Source: DAOUKH01 sp965207995 (lineage in GTDB: Bacteria > Chloroflexota > Dehalococcoidia > SHYB01). From it: a DNA stretch of 64,000 nt. Position numbers and translations under genes: made by a program. Under the pieces are notes generated by a model. That model was not told the origin of the DNA. It did no database searches and saw only the letters and a program-made list of their open reading frames with translations. Positions 52,844 through 61,053 of this stretch are shown here, piece by piece (the stretch's first letter is position 1; each line of letters starts with the position of its first letter). The stretch is from positions 310,001 through 374,000 of the forward strand of contig CBDBNG010000001.1 in the NCBI GenBank assembly GCA_965207995.1. The letters are read 5' to 3'.

Positions 52844-53341
52844 CTAGTCGTTGTCGCCGAGCAGATCGACGTCGGCGCCGGGTGCAAGCTCCCCCTCGTC
52901 GATCACGCGGGCGTACCAGCCGCGGCGTCCCAGCATCGTCTTGAGGAAAGCGGGGCCGCGCTCCTCGCCCACATAGGGCAGCGTGTACAGGTTGGCGCAC
53001 GGCGTGGCCGGCTCGGTGATCTCGACGATCGCCCCGCCGACGCGCACGCGCCGCCCCGGTCCGAGGTCGGCGTAGGGGACGCCGTCGACGGTGACGTTCT
53101 CGCCGATGTCGCCCGCCTGTACCGGCCAGCCCTCTCCGTTGATGTCCTCGATGGCGTCGACCGTCATGAGCATGACGGCGTAGTCGGGGTCGCCGCGCCG
53201 TCCGCGGGTGCGGTAGTGATTAAAATCGCCCTCGACGCCTTCGGCGGTCAGCCGCGCGGAGTCGACCGGCTTCTTGGGCAGGCCGGGTCGCCCCGCCCCC
53301 TCGGGCTTGACGTTGACCTGGACGATCCGTCCCATCGGCAT
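52844..53341 (-). CDS. MOSC domain protein
   Basis: 165 residues. GVEGDFNHYRTRGR at about residue 35, DIGENVTVDGVPYADLGPG and ITEPATPCANLYTL with the conserved Cys match the MOSC domain. Such domains bind sulphurated molybdenum cofactor or perform related sulphur transfers. No molybdoenzyme gene is adjacent. It is divergent to the selenoprotein at 53506. Confidence 0.87.
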   Translation of the reverse strand: MPMGRIVQVNVKPEGAGRPGLPKKPVDSARLTAEGVEGDFNHYRTRGRRGDPDYAVMLMTVDAIEDINGEGWPVQAGDIGENVTVDGVPYADLGPGRRVRVGGAIVEITEPATPCANLYTLPYVGEERGPAFLKTMLGRRGWYARVIDEGELAPGADVDLLGDND

Positions 53342-53505
53342 CGCTGTCCTCCCAGCCGTTGCATGCAGCCGTGCGCAAACAGGGTAGGAGTCGGCGGCCC
53401 CGTTTGCAATCGCAGGGCTGGGTGGCCGGAGGCGCGGGCGGCGGGGTAGAATTGCGGCGCGGCGGGGCCGTGTGCACAGACGCTCCGCCGGGAAGGAGGC
53501 GCCGC

Positions 53506-54036
53506 ATGGCCCGCGTCTCGATGCTCGATCCGACGAGTCCGCCGCTGCCGGTGGACGCCAGCATGGCGGAGCGCCCCGACACCCTCAACGGCAAGGTGCT
53601 CGGGTTGCTCGACAACCACAAGCTCAACGCCAACAACCTCCTCGACGACATCGAACAGCTCCTCTCGGAGCGCTACGAGTTCGCCGAGGTGGTACGGACC
53701 TTCAAGCCCGACGTGTCGCGGCCCGCCCCCTCCGACACGCTCGACGAGCTCATCGAACAATGCGACGTGGTGGTGACCGCCATCGGAGACTGAGGCTCCT
53801 GCTCGTCGAGCAGTTTGCACGACGGACTAACCCTCGAACGGCGATCGATCCCCACCGCGGTCGTTTGCACCGAGCCCTTCATCCCGACGGCGAAGGCGAT
53901 GGCGCGCGTCCAAGGGGTGCCCGACTACCCCTTCATCACGCTGCCCCATCCCCTCGGCAGCCTCACCCGCGACGAAGTGCGGGAGCGGGCCGAGGCCGCC
54001 CTCCCCGGCATCATCGAGTTGCTCTTGGCCAAGTAG
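53506..54036 (+). CDS. UGSC-type selenoprotein (in-frame UGA read as Sec)
   Basis: 176 residues if the TGA at 53791-53793 is read as selenocysteine (residue 96). GGAAGGAGG lies 6 nt before ATG 53506. Before the TGA the frame ends DVVVTAIGD. After it the same frame continues GSCSSSSLHDG to TAG 54034 with no other stop. The motif GD-U-GSC is that of the UGSC (seleno)protein family. Residues 30-60 (GLLDNHKLNANNLLDDIEQL) and 140-150 (GVPDYPFITLPHP) match the paralogue at 58900. Function not established; Sec near Cys suggests thiol or peroxide redox chemistry. Standard translation would stop at 53793. Followed by a conserved partner gene 37 nt later. Confidence 0.85.
53804..53824 (+). promoter_or_regulatory. 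SECIS-like hairpin downstream of the UGA (copy 1)
   Basis: CGUCG-A-GCA-GUU-UGC-A-CGACG: eight base pairs interrupted by one A.A mismatch, apical loop GUU at 53813-53815. It starts 11 nt after the UGA and the loop begins 20 nt after it, within the range of bacterial SECIS elements. The loop has G first and U next, as in the fdhF element. An alternative CTGCTC/GAGCAG stem overlaps it. Confidence 0.6.
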
Positions 54037-54073
54037 CCGCCCGGACCCGGCGGCGGCCCGAAAGGAGCGGCGC

Positions 54074-55090
54074 ATGGCCGCGGACGCGCTGACATCCGAA
54101 CGCGTCGACGTCGATCTGCACGACGCGATCGAAGCCTGCTACGAACGCGGCTGGACCGACGGCCTGCCCGTCGTGCCTCCGACCCAAGACCGCGTCGCCG
54201 CCTTCCTGGAAGCGGCGGGGAACCAGCCCACCGACGTGCTCGGCGTCGTCGAGACGCGGGGCCGCGTGATCACCGCCGAGAAGGCCGCCATCAACGCCGT
54301 GATGGCCGGCTGCCTCCCCGAGTACATGCCCGTGATCAACGCCGTCATCCGGGCGATGACCACGCCGGAGTTCAACTGGCACGGCAGCATCGCCAGCACC
54401 GGCGGCTCGGCGCAGCTCATCGTCGTCGGCGGGCCCATCGCGAAGGAGCTGGGCGTCAACCACGGGGTCAACCTCTTCGGCCCCGGCTTCCGTCCCAACG
54501 CCACCATCGGCCGGGCGGTGCGGCTCATCATCATGAACGTGACCGGCGGGACGCCGGGCCTCCTCGACCGCTCGACCTTCGGCTTCGGTGGCAAGTACAG
54601 CTTCGTGATCGCCGAAGACGAGGAGGCGAGCCCCTGGGAGCCCCTGCACGTGCAGCGCGGCCTCGACCCCGCCCAGAGCGCGATCACCGTCTACGCCGCG
54701 CACAGCCCCACGCAGTTCATCGACCATTCCAGCAACACGCCGGAGGGGCTGATCGCCTCCGCCGCCGACGCGATGCGTCCTACCGGGGCGAACCACAACG
54801 AGTTCGTCGTCGTCTGGTCGCCCGAGCACGTCATGCGGTTCCGTCAGGCGGGCTGGACGAAGCGCCAGGCGATGGAGGCGCTCTTCCACGAGGCGCATGG
54901 CAGCGTGAAAGAGATCAAGGCGCGGGCGCGCGGTGAAGACGTCGACCTCCGGCCTATCGTCAGCAGCCCCGACGGCGTGATTATGCTCGTCGGGGGTGGC
55001 AACGCCGGCGGCTTCTCAATCGTGGTCTCCCCCTGGGGCGCCGGCTACATGAGCCAGTCGGTCACCCAGGCGGTCGAGCGGCCCTCCTAG
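54074..55090 (+). CDS. Conserved UGSC-partner protein of unknown function
   Basis: 338 residues. CYERGWTDGLPVVPPTQDRV, ITAEKAAINAVMAGCLPEYM (then PV) and NATIGRAVRLI are shared with the protein at 57784. The conserved Cys in AGC.PEYMPV could be a redox partner of the Sec. No membrane segment or signal seen, so cytosolic. ATG follows GAAAGGAGCG. The gene is next to the selenoprotein in both cassettes of this window, which points to a shared task. I cannot assign a function. Confidence 0.8.
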   Translation: MAADALTSERVDVDLHDAIEACYERGWTDGLPVVPPTQDRVAAFLEAAGNQPTDVLGVVETRGRVITAEKAAINAVMAGCLPEYMPVINAVIRAMTTPEFNWHGSIASTGGSAQLIVVGGPIAKELGVNHGVNLFGPGFRPNATIGRAVRLIIMNVTGGTPGLLDRSTFGFGGKYSFVIAEDEEASPWEPLHVQRGLDPAQSAITVYAAHSPTQFIDHSSNTPEGLIASAADAMRPTGANHNEFVVVWSPEHVMRFRQAGWTKRQAMEALFHEAHGSVKEIKARARGEDVDLRPIVSSPDGVIMLVGGGNAGGFSIVVSPWGAGYMSQSVTQAVERPS

Positions 55091-55097
55091 CTCCCCT

Positions 55098-57476
55098 TCA
55101 GACCCAAGGCCCCTGGTCGAGCACCACGCCGTCCCCTTCCAGCGCGGCGATTGCCGTCTCGTCGTAGCCAAGCTCCGCCAGGATGGGCCGGGTGTGCTCG
55201 CCGATGCAGGCGGCCGGTCCGGCCGGGAGGTCGATACCGTCGATGCGGAGCGAGGGCCCGTGCCGGTAGTGGGGCTTCTCGAAGCGTTGGGGGTGCGACG
55301 TCGTCGTCCGCAGACCCTGGTCCACCATCCACGGCTCGGTGAGCCAGAACCGGCTCCACCGCGCCCCATCGGCTTGGACGCAGGCCACGTCGGCCTCGGT
55401 CAACCGCCGCTCCCATTCCTCCGCCGTCCCTCCGGCCAGCGCCGCTTCGACTTCAGCGGCGAGGGCGTCGTCATGCCCGCGTCGCGCGTCCCGTGACTCG
55501 AAGCGCGGGTCCGATGTCAGATCCGCCCGCCCGATGGCGCCGCAAAGCCGCTGCCACTCGTCCTCCCTGGGGCAGGCGAGGAAGACCCACCCGTCGCCGC
55601 CCGTCCGGTAGAGCCGGTAGAGCGCGTGGAAGCCCTGCTGATCAGGGTCGACGGTCGGCTCCTCGGGGCAGCCGTCGTAGTCGAAGAGCGCGTCGGAAAC
55701 CTCATAGGCGCCGGTGGTGATCATCCGGGTCTCGAGGTACTGGCCCTTCCCGTTGCGCCGCGCCGCATGCAGGCCCAGCAGCAGTGCCGTCCCCACGCCG
55801 AGCGCGGCGTCGGGGTCGCCGTGGGCGGCGTCCATGGGCGGGTTGCCGCGGCCCGCGGCCCGCACTCCCGAGCCGACCACCGCCGACACCGTGGGATGGA
55901 AGGCCGGCTGGCGGCGGTACGGCCCCGACGAGCCGTAGGAGCCGGCGTACAGATAGACGAGGCGCGGGTTCACCGCCGACACCGTCTCGTAGTCGAGGCC
56001 GAGGCGCTTGTCGGCGCCGGGCCGGAAGTTGTGCATCAGCGCGTCGGCCCGCTGGACGAGCCGGTGGAAGATCTCGCGCCCACGCTCCGTCTTCAGATCG
56101 ACGGCGATACTCTCCTTACCCTGGATCGTCTTCGTCGAGCTCTCCGGCAGCCGCCGCATGAGGTCGCCGCTCGGCGGCTCGATCTTGATGACCCGCGCGC
56201 CGAGGTCGGCGAGCAGGGTCGCCCCGAACGGCGCGGCGTAGTACGACGCCAGCTCGAGGACGGTGACGCCCTCCAGCGGCGATCCCGGCGCGTGACCGCC
56301 GCCGCCCGCGCCGGAAAGCGGCCGGTCGGTGAGGGCGAGCGCGTCCTCACGGTGCTCGTCGACGAAGGGCGCCGGGCTGCGCACCCGCGACGGCGTGTCG
56401 CGGAAGGCAACCAAGGGCGAGATCTGCTTCATGCCCCCGACGCGGGGGTCGTCGACCTCGACCAATATACCGTTATGCTTAGCCTGCGGGTGCTCCATAT
56501 ACTCGCCGACCGTCGCGAAGTGCTCGCCGCCGCAGCCGCCATCCTCGAGGAACAACGCCGCCCACTCGCCGGAGGTCTTCGTCCGCAGGCGTTCCTTGAT
56601 ACGCGCGCGCAGCGCCTCCTTCGCCTCGGGGCTGGGAAAGGTGTAGGGGATGTCGGCCATGCCGGGTTCGTCCCAGACCTCGCCGAGCCCGAGGACGTTC
56701 AGGAAGCTGCGGAAGATCTTGACCGTCGTCGAGGCGCCCTGAAACCAGCGTCCGTCCTTACATTCGCCGATGGTGTAGCCCAGCGTGGCCGCGTCGTGGG
56801 GCGTGGAGTACTGCAACGGCGCCTCGGCCTTGGCGGCATAGGCGGCCTCCTCGCCGACGGGGATGAGCCAGCCGTTGAGCGAGTGCGCGGCCGCGGCCGC
56901 GAGCAGCGTCGCCTCGAGGCGGGCTCCGCGGCCGGTGCGGTCGCGGGCCCACAGCGCCGCCAGGACGCCCTGAGCGGCCAGATGGGCCGCGCCCAGGGTC
57001 ATACGAGGAATGGCGTCGAACATCGGCCCCTCGCGCCGCCAGGGACGCCGCCCCAGCAGCAGCCCCGCCTTCGCCGCGACGATCCCCTCGTACCCTTTCA
57101 GTCCGGCGTAGGGGCTGCGTTCGCCGAAGCCCCGAATGGCCGCGTACACCAGCCCCGGGTTCTCCACGGACAGCGCCTCGTAACCGATGCCGAGCCGTTC
57201 GGCGACCCCAGGACGGAACGCCTCGATGACCGCGTCGGCCCGCGCCGCGAGCCTGCGTGCCGTGACGCGGTCCTCCTCCGACTTCAGGTTGAGGACCACG
57301 CTCTTCTGGCCGCGCCGCCACTGAAGGTAGGCGGGATGCTCGCGAAGCGGATCGCCGCCCGGCGGCTCGACGGTGATCACCTCGGCGCCGGTGTCGGCGA
57401 GGAACATCGTGGCGAGCGCCCCGGCAAGGCTCTGGCTGAAGTCGACGACGGTGATCCCGTCGCAGGGCTGCTGCAT
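55098..57476 (-). CDS. Two-domain CaiB/BaiF CoA-transferase fusion
   Basis: 792 residues from ATG 57476, about twice the usual length. Domain 1 (about 1-390) has VVDFSQSLAGALATMFLADT and ADAVIEAFRPGVAERLGIGY. Domain 2 (about 410-790) has VLELASYYAAPFGATLLADL and MHNFRPGADKRLGLDYETVS. The expected catalytic Asp position reads Glu in both (GRGARLEATL and GKGQYLETRM). It may be two active or one active and one structural domain. It points towards both UGSC cassettes. The start is chosen because the upstream frame is repeat sequence. Confidence 0.87.
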   Translation of the reverse strand: MQQPCDGITVVDFSQSLAGALATMFLADTGAEVITVEPPGGDPLREHPAYLQWRRGQKSVVLNLKSEEDRVTARRLAARADAVIEAFRPGVAERLGIGYEALSVENPGLVYAAIRGFGERSPYAGLKGYEGIVAAKAGLLLGRRPWRREGPMFDAIPRMTLGAAHLAAQGVLAALWARDRTGRGARLEATLLAAAAAHSLNGWLIPVGEEAAYAAKAEAPLQYSTPHDAATLGYTIGECKDGRWFQGASTTVKIFRSFLNVLGLGEVWDEPGMADIPYTFPSPEAKEALRARIKERLRTKTSGEWAALFLEDGGCGGEHFATVGEYMEHPQAKHNGILVEVDDPRVGGMKQISPLVAFRDTPSRVRSPAPFVDEHREDALALTDRPLSGAGGGGHAPGSPLEGVTVLELASYYAAPFGATLLADLGARVIKIEPPSGDLMRRLPESSTKTIQGKESIAVDLKTERGREIFHRLVQRADALMHNFRPGADKRLGLDYETVSAVNPRLVYLYAGSYGSSGPYRRQPAFHPTVSAVVGSGVRAAGRGNPPMDAAHGDPDAALGVGTALLLGLHAARRNGKGQYLETRMITTGAYEVSDALFDYDGCPEEPTVDPDQQGFHALYRLYRTGGDGWVFLACPREDEWQRLCGAIGRADLTSDPRFESRDARRGHDDALAAEVEAALAGGTAEEWERRLTEADVACVQADGARWSRFWLTEPWMVDQGLRTTTSHPQRFEKPHYRHGPSLRIDGIDLPAGPAACIGEHTRPILAELGYDETAIAALEGDGVVLDQGPWV

Positions 57477-57783
57477 AGCGGGGGCATGGTAAGAGAATCG
57501 CCGCCCCCGCGCCACCGGAGCGCCTCTCCCTCTAGGGAGCGACTTAAGCCTCTCCCCCTCTGGGGGAGATTTGAGAGAGGGCACGCGCCCGACGGGCGCG
57601 TCGGAGGGGTGGGGCCGGGCGGTCTTGCCTCTTCTCCCACCAGGAGAAGATTGAGATGAGGGGCCCCCTCACCGCCATCAAAGCCATGAAGCCTGCCATC
57701 TCCGCGTCGGTTGAACCTCCCTACGAAACTGAAATCCCCCTTTGCTACAATTCATCGGTTGAGTCGGCGGGGAGGCGCCCGGT
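57477..57783. repeat. Repeat block and leader between CoA-transferase and UGSC cassette 2
   Basis: Reversed family D (GGGGGAGATTTGAGAGAGGG, then GCACGCGCCCGACGGGCGCG) lies at about 57558-57602 and reversed family C (GGAGAAGATTGAGATGAG) at about 57645. The rest is the leader of the partner gene, less GC-rich than its surroundings (AAATCCCCCTTTGCTACAAT). Confidence 0.75.
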
Positions 57784-58878
57784 ATGGACCTGCGGTCGAG
57801 CACGGTTGACGTAACCGATGAGTACGCCGCCATGGAGTACTTCTGGGAGCAGGGATGGACCGACGGCCTCCCCATCGTCGCCCCGACCCAGGACCGCATC
57901 GAGGCCTGTCTCGCCCACGCCGCCTTCGACCCCGACGACGTCATCGGCTCCTACGAGGCCCGCGCCTCCGCCCTCACCGCCGAGAAGCTGGCGATCAACG
58001 CCGTCATAGCCGGCTGCAAGCCAGAGTACATGCCCGTGCTCGTCGCCGCCTTCGAGGGCCTGACCGACCCCGCCTTCCGGATGAACCATATGGCGAGCCT
58101 GGGCAGCCCGTGGCCGCTCGTCATCGTCAACGGCCCCATCGTCGAGCGCCTGGGCATGAACACCGGCCAGTACCTGCTCGGTCCGACGGGGAACCGCGCC
58201 AACGCCACCATCGGCCGGGCGGTGAGCCTGACCATGGCCAACTGTTTCGGCGCCAAGGTCGGCGGCGTCCAGCGCGGCACGATGGGGAACCCCAACCGCT
58301 GGTCGTTCTGCGCCGCCGAGCGCGAGGACAGCCCCTGGCCCCGCGTCCACGAGCAGCGCGGACTCGACGGCGGCGTCAGCGCCGTCACCGTCGTCGGTAC
58401 CATGGACGGCGTCCTCCAGTTCGTCACCCCCAACTTCACCGACCCGACCGACCTCTGCGAGCTCATCGCCCAGCGCATCGCTTACGGTTTCTTCACCTTG
58501 GGGACGTTCGTGGTGATGATGGCGCCGGTCTTCCAGCAGCACTTCATCGACGTCGGCTGGACGCAGGACGACGTCAAGGCCTACCTGACCGAGCACACCC
58601 GCCGCTCGGTGGCCAGCCTCAAGGTCGACGGCCGCTGGGAGCGCTACGGCACGCGCCTCTCACCCACCGCTCCCCCCATCGAGTCCGGCGACGACACCAA
58701 CCTCATCCCCATGCGCCACGACCCGGCCCTGATCGATATCCTCTATACCCAGGCAGAGTACGACCGCACCCTCGACTTCCTCATCATGGCCTGCGGCGGC
58801 GAGGCGGGGAACTACGGCGCCTACGTCGGCCCCTACCCTCAGGGCACCGAGCCGGTAACCGTTGCTATCAAGGAGTAG
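57784..58878 (+). CDS. Conserved UGSC-partner protein, second copy
   Basis: 364 residues. WEQGWTDGLPIVAPTQDRIE, LTAEKLAINAVIAGCKPEYM (then PV) and NATIGRAVSLT align with the protein at 54074. The C-terminal half differs more. The conserved Cys of AGC.PEYMPV is kept. It lies just upstream of its selenoprotein (21 nt), the reverse of the order in cassette 1. No signal peptide or membrane helix. Function unknown. Confidence 0.8.
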   Translation: MDLRSSTVDVTDEYAAMEYFWEQGWTDGLPIVAPTQDRIEACLAHAAFDPDDVIGSYEARASALTAEKLAINAVIAGCKPEYMPVLVAAFEGLTDPAFRMNHMASLGSPWPLVIVNGPIVERLGMNTGQYLLGPTGNRANATIGRAVSLTMANCFGAKVGGVQRGTMGNPNRWSFCAAEREDSPWPRVHEQRGLDGGVSAVTVVGTMDGVLQFVTPNFTDPTDLCELIAQRIAYGFFTLGTFVVMMAPVFQQHFIDVGWTQDDVKAYLTEHTRRSVASLKVDGRWERYGTRLSPTAPPIESGDDTNLIPMRHDPALIDILYTQAEYDRTLDFLIMACGGEAGNYGAYVGPYPQGTEPVTVAIKE

Positions 58879-58899
58879 CTGGCGAGAAGCAGCACCGCG

Positions 58900-59433
58900 A
58901 TGAAAGTCTACGTCCCCGTCTCCGAGCCCGGCGACAGCGGCCCGCGGCTCGCGCCGCGCCTCGACACCTTCGACGGCAAGCGCGTCGGCATCCTCTGGAA
59001 CCACCGTGTCCACGGCGACCGCCTCCTGACGCGCATCCGCGAGCGGCTCGTCGAGGAGTACGAGCCATTGGAGACGTCGTGGCGGCAGAAGGTCTACCAC
59101 GGCGAGCCCATGCCGCCGGAGCTGCTCGAAGAGATCGCCGCCTCCTGCGACGCCGTCATCACCGGCGTCGGCGACTGAGGCTCCTGCTCGTCGGCCCTTG
59201 CGGCCGACGCGACCCGCCTCGAAGACCGCGGCATCCCCGTAGCCGCCATCGGCCCCGACAAGCTCATCCTCACCATCGGGCGCACCATGGCCAAACGCCA
59301 CGGCTACCCCGACTACCCCTTCGTGGTCATCGACTACCCCTACGCCGAAAGCCTCGACGAGGAGCGGCTCGAAGCGCACCTCGAACGGGCCTGGCCCCAG
59401 GTGCGGAGCGTCCTCCTCGAGGGCGGCGCATAG
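58900..59433 (+). CDS. UGSC-type selenoprotein, second copy (in-frame UGA)
   Basis: 177 residues if TGA 59176-59178 is read as selenocysteine (residue 93). The frame before ends DAVITGVGD, and after it continues GSCSSALAADATRLEDRGIP to TAG 59431. The motif is again GD-U-GSC. It shares GYPDYPFVVIDYPY and the DTFDGKRVGILWNH region with the protein at 53506 but is otherwise well diverged. The Shine-Dalgarno is weak (GCGAGAAGC). Ordinary annotation would end it at 59178. Confidence 0.83.
59189..59209 (+). promoter_or_regulatory. SECIS-like hairpin downstream of the UGA (copy 2)
   Basis: CGUCGGCC-CUUGC-GGCCGACG: perfect 8-bp stem, apical loop at 59197-59201. It starts 11 nt after the UGA and ends 31 nt after it, exactly as in copy 1. 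The loop differs (CUUGC against GUU), so either the loop rules are relaxed or the hairpin ends one pair earlier. Confidence 0.6.
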
Positions 59434-59463
59434 CGCCCGAGCCGCGATGACGGCAAGGCCCGC

Positions 59464-61053
59464 GTGTTCAAGCTGACCGCCCTCAAGATCGAGGATCTTC
59501 GCGGCAGCCGCCTGCGCTGGTGGGCGCTCGGCGCCCTCTCTTTCAGCGCCGTCATCGCGGGGATGGACAACACCCTCCTCGCCATTTCGCTGCCCACGCT
59601 GCAGCGCGAGTTCGACGCCAGCGCCTCCATGCTCCAGTGGATAGCGACCGCCCACATCCTCGCCTTCGCCGGGCTCCTCCTCACTATGGGCAACCTCGGC
59701 GACCGTTTCGGGAGAGCGCGGCTGATGCGCCTGGGGCTCGTCGTCTTTATCCTCGGCTCTCTGGGCGCCCTCTTTTCGGGAAGCGCCTTCCAGCTGATCC
59801 TGGCGCGGGCCGTCATGGGGGCGGGCGGGGCCATGCTCCTGCCCTGCGCGCTTTCCAACGTCAACGAAATCTTTGCCGGCCCCGAGCGGGCCAAGGCCAT
59901 CGCGATATGGGTGGCGATCGGCGGCGTCGGTGTCGGCGTCGGACCCCTGACCGGCGGGGCGCTGATCGTCGCCTTCTCTTGGAAGGCGGTCTTCATCGTC
60001 ACGATTCTGGTCGCCCTCGCCGCCCTGCTCTCGGGGCTCAGGCTCGTCCCCGAGAGCAAGGACCCCGCCTACCGCCCCCTCGATCTCCCCGGGGCCGCCC
60101 TCTCCACCGCCGCCACGACCATCCTCGTCTTCGCCATCATCCGGGTCCCCGCCCATGGCTGGAACGACCCGACGGTCTTCGGCGGGTTCGCCGCGGCTGC
60201 CGTGCTGGGGGCGGCGTTCGTCATCTACCAGCTTCGCACCCCCTATCCCCTTCTCAATCTCCGCTTCTTCCTCCGTCCGCTCTTCACCGCCGGCGTCGCC
60301 GCGCTCGGTCTCTCGTTCTTCGCCCTCTTCGGAATGATGTTCGGTATGACGCAGTACCTGCAGTTTGTGAAGGAGCTTTCCCCGTTGGAGGCGGGCGCGC
60401 TGATGCTTCCCATTGCCGTGGGGTTCCCTACCGGTGTGCGCGTTGGACAGCGCCTCGTGGGGAGGGTTGGCATCAAGGGGTCGGTGACCTTGGGCCTGCT
60501 GATGTTGACCGGCGGGTTCACCGCCATCGGCTTCTACAGCCTGGGCACTCCCCTCGCCGTGATCGCCTTCGTCATCTTCTACAACGAGTTCTCGCTGGGC
60601 CTCGTCATGCCGCCGTCGATCGACGCCATCATGGGCGCCTCGCCGCGCTCCGACGCCGGCGTCGGCTCCGCCGTGAACGATATCGCCAGACAGATCGCCG
60701 GTGCCCTCGGCATCGCCGTGATCGGCTCAATCATGACCTCCCTCTACGCGGGCAAGATGGCGGACACGCTAGACAACCTCGGCGAGCTCTCCCCAGACCA
60801 GATCGACGTCGCCTCCGACGCCGTGGGCCTGGCCACCACCATCGCCTCCGACGTCGGCGGCCCGGCGGGCGCGACCCTCGACCTCGCCGCCCGCACCAAC
60901 TTCGCCGACGCCATGGGCATCGCCATCATGGCCGGCGGCGGCGTCACCTTCCTCGCGGCCCTCTTCATCGCCCGCTTCATGCCCTCCCGCCACCAGGACT
61001 ACGGCGACGACGCCGGCGCGAGCCAGGGCGCCGGCGCAGGGGGAGCAGGTTGA
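59464..61053 (+). CDS. DHA2-type MFS exporter
   Basis: 529 residues from GTG 59464, about 14 hydrophobic helices (DHA2, EmrB/QacA type). GMDNTLLAISLPTLQREF in helix 1, GNLGDRFGRARLM in the loop, and GVGVGPLTGGALI (motif C of exporters) are visible. Drug or metabolite/H+ antiport is expected. The stop overlaps the start of a tandem paralogue by 3 nt. Confidence 0.9.
   Translation: MFKLTALKIEDLRGSRLRWWALGALSFSAVIAGMDNTLLAISLPTLQREFDASASMLQWIATAHILAFAGLLLTMGNLGDRFGRARLMRLGLVVFILGSLGALFSGSAFQLILARAVMGAGGAMLLPCALSNVNEIFAGPERAKAIAIWVAIGGVGVGVGPLTGGALIVAFSWKAVFIVTILVALAALLSGLRLVPESKDPAYRPLDLPGAALSTAATTILVFAIIRVPAHGWNDPTVFGGFAAAAVLGAAFVIYQLRTPYPLLNLRFFLRPLFTAGVAALGLSFFALFGMMFGMTQYLQFVKELSPLEAGALMLPIAVGFPTGVRVGQRLVGRVGIKGSVTLGLLMLTGGFTAIGFYSLGTPLAVIAFVIFYNEFSLGLVMPPSIDAIMGASPRSDAGVGSAVNDIARQIAGALGIAVIGSIMTSLYAGKMADTLDNLGELSPDQIDVASDAVGLATTIASDVGGPAGATLDLAARTNFADAMGIAIMAGGGVTFLAALFIARFMPSRHQDYGDDAGASQGAGAGGAG

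Noticed and set aside
53506..53793. Short 95-residue protein ending at the TGA, followed by a separate small gene
   Set aside because: The frame continues with conserved sequence and no separate ribosome site. The second copy at 58900 has the same context, so Sec recoding explains both better than two broken genes.
59520..61049. N-terminal 510-codon extension of the second MFS exporter
   Set aside because: Out-of-frame reading of the first exporter. The family start is at TTG 61050.
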